Source of the DNA: Chloroflexota bacterium
GTDB taxonomy: Bacteria > Chloroflexota > Dehalococcoidia > SM23-28-2 > RBG-16-64-32
Length of the DNA: 5,816 nt
Assembly: GCA_022564695.1 (NCBI GenBank)
Contig: JADFKX010000132.1
Span: forward strand, 1 to 5,816
Direction: 5' to 3'
Shown here: positions 5,808-5,816 of the stretch, one piece after another
Position numbering within the stretch: position 1 is the first letter of the stretch
Layout: every line of letters begins with the position of its first letter
Program-made: the position numbers and the translations under genes
The notes under the pieces: model-generated
Told to the model about the DNA's origin: nothing
The model's database searches: none
What the model saw: only the letters and a program-made list of their open reading frames with translations

Positions 5808-5816
5808 ACCACTTAT

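Overview
The window looks like a stretch of a moderately GC-rich bacterial chromosome, roughly 60-67% G+C where I counted individual lines. All four recognisable loci are on the minus strand, so they are transcribed from right to left. The exported proteins carry long Pro-Thr and Gly-Ser-Asp linkers. Together with a Cache-HAMP-HD-GYP receptor and a DNRLRE-domain surface protein, this style is common in Chloroflexota (Dehalococcoidia/SAR202-like). That taxonomic guess is inference only; no marker gene is present. I see no rRNA, tRNA, CRISPR array or insertion sequence.

Right-hand block (5807 to 2927): a membrane receptor is split over two overlapping frames. The 5' part (4953-5807) holds the N-terminal membrane helix and most of an extracellular Cache-like sensor. 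The 3' part (4033-5025) holds the end of the sensor, the second membrane helix, a HAMP linker and a complete HD-GYP domain, which in this family hydrolyses cyclic di-GMP. The frames change at a run of nine G (minus strand) at 5049-5057. A run of ten (or seven) would restore one continuous protein of about 591 residues. Two bases after the receptor's stop codon a TTG opens a second gene (2927-4030), which encodes an exported or membrane-anchored protein with a repetitive linker and a C-terminal DNRLRE/CBM96-like domain. The pair looks like an operon joining second-messenger signalling to a cell-surface protein. A perfect 8-bp hairpin with a UCCG loop sits directly after its stop codon.

Middle (2926 to 2614): 313 bases without a convincing gene. 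They hold the hairpin, a good -35/-10 pair reading towards the next gene, and a 63-codon open frame without a start codon that ends 16 bases before that gene.

Left-hand block (2613 to 9): an M16-family zinc peptidase (1339-2613) with the full inverted zinc motif, then 322 bases without a gene, then a secreted protein (9-1016) with a HEYGH motif, a Pro-Thr linker and a small C-terminal beta-rich domain. The last is probably an exported zinc-metallopeptidase-like protein.

The points most worth checking are the G9 frameshift in the receptor, the tight coupling of the HD-GYP receptor to the DNRLRE surface protein, and the unfamiliar HEYGH exported protein.
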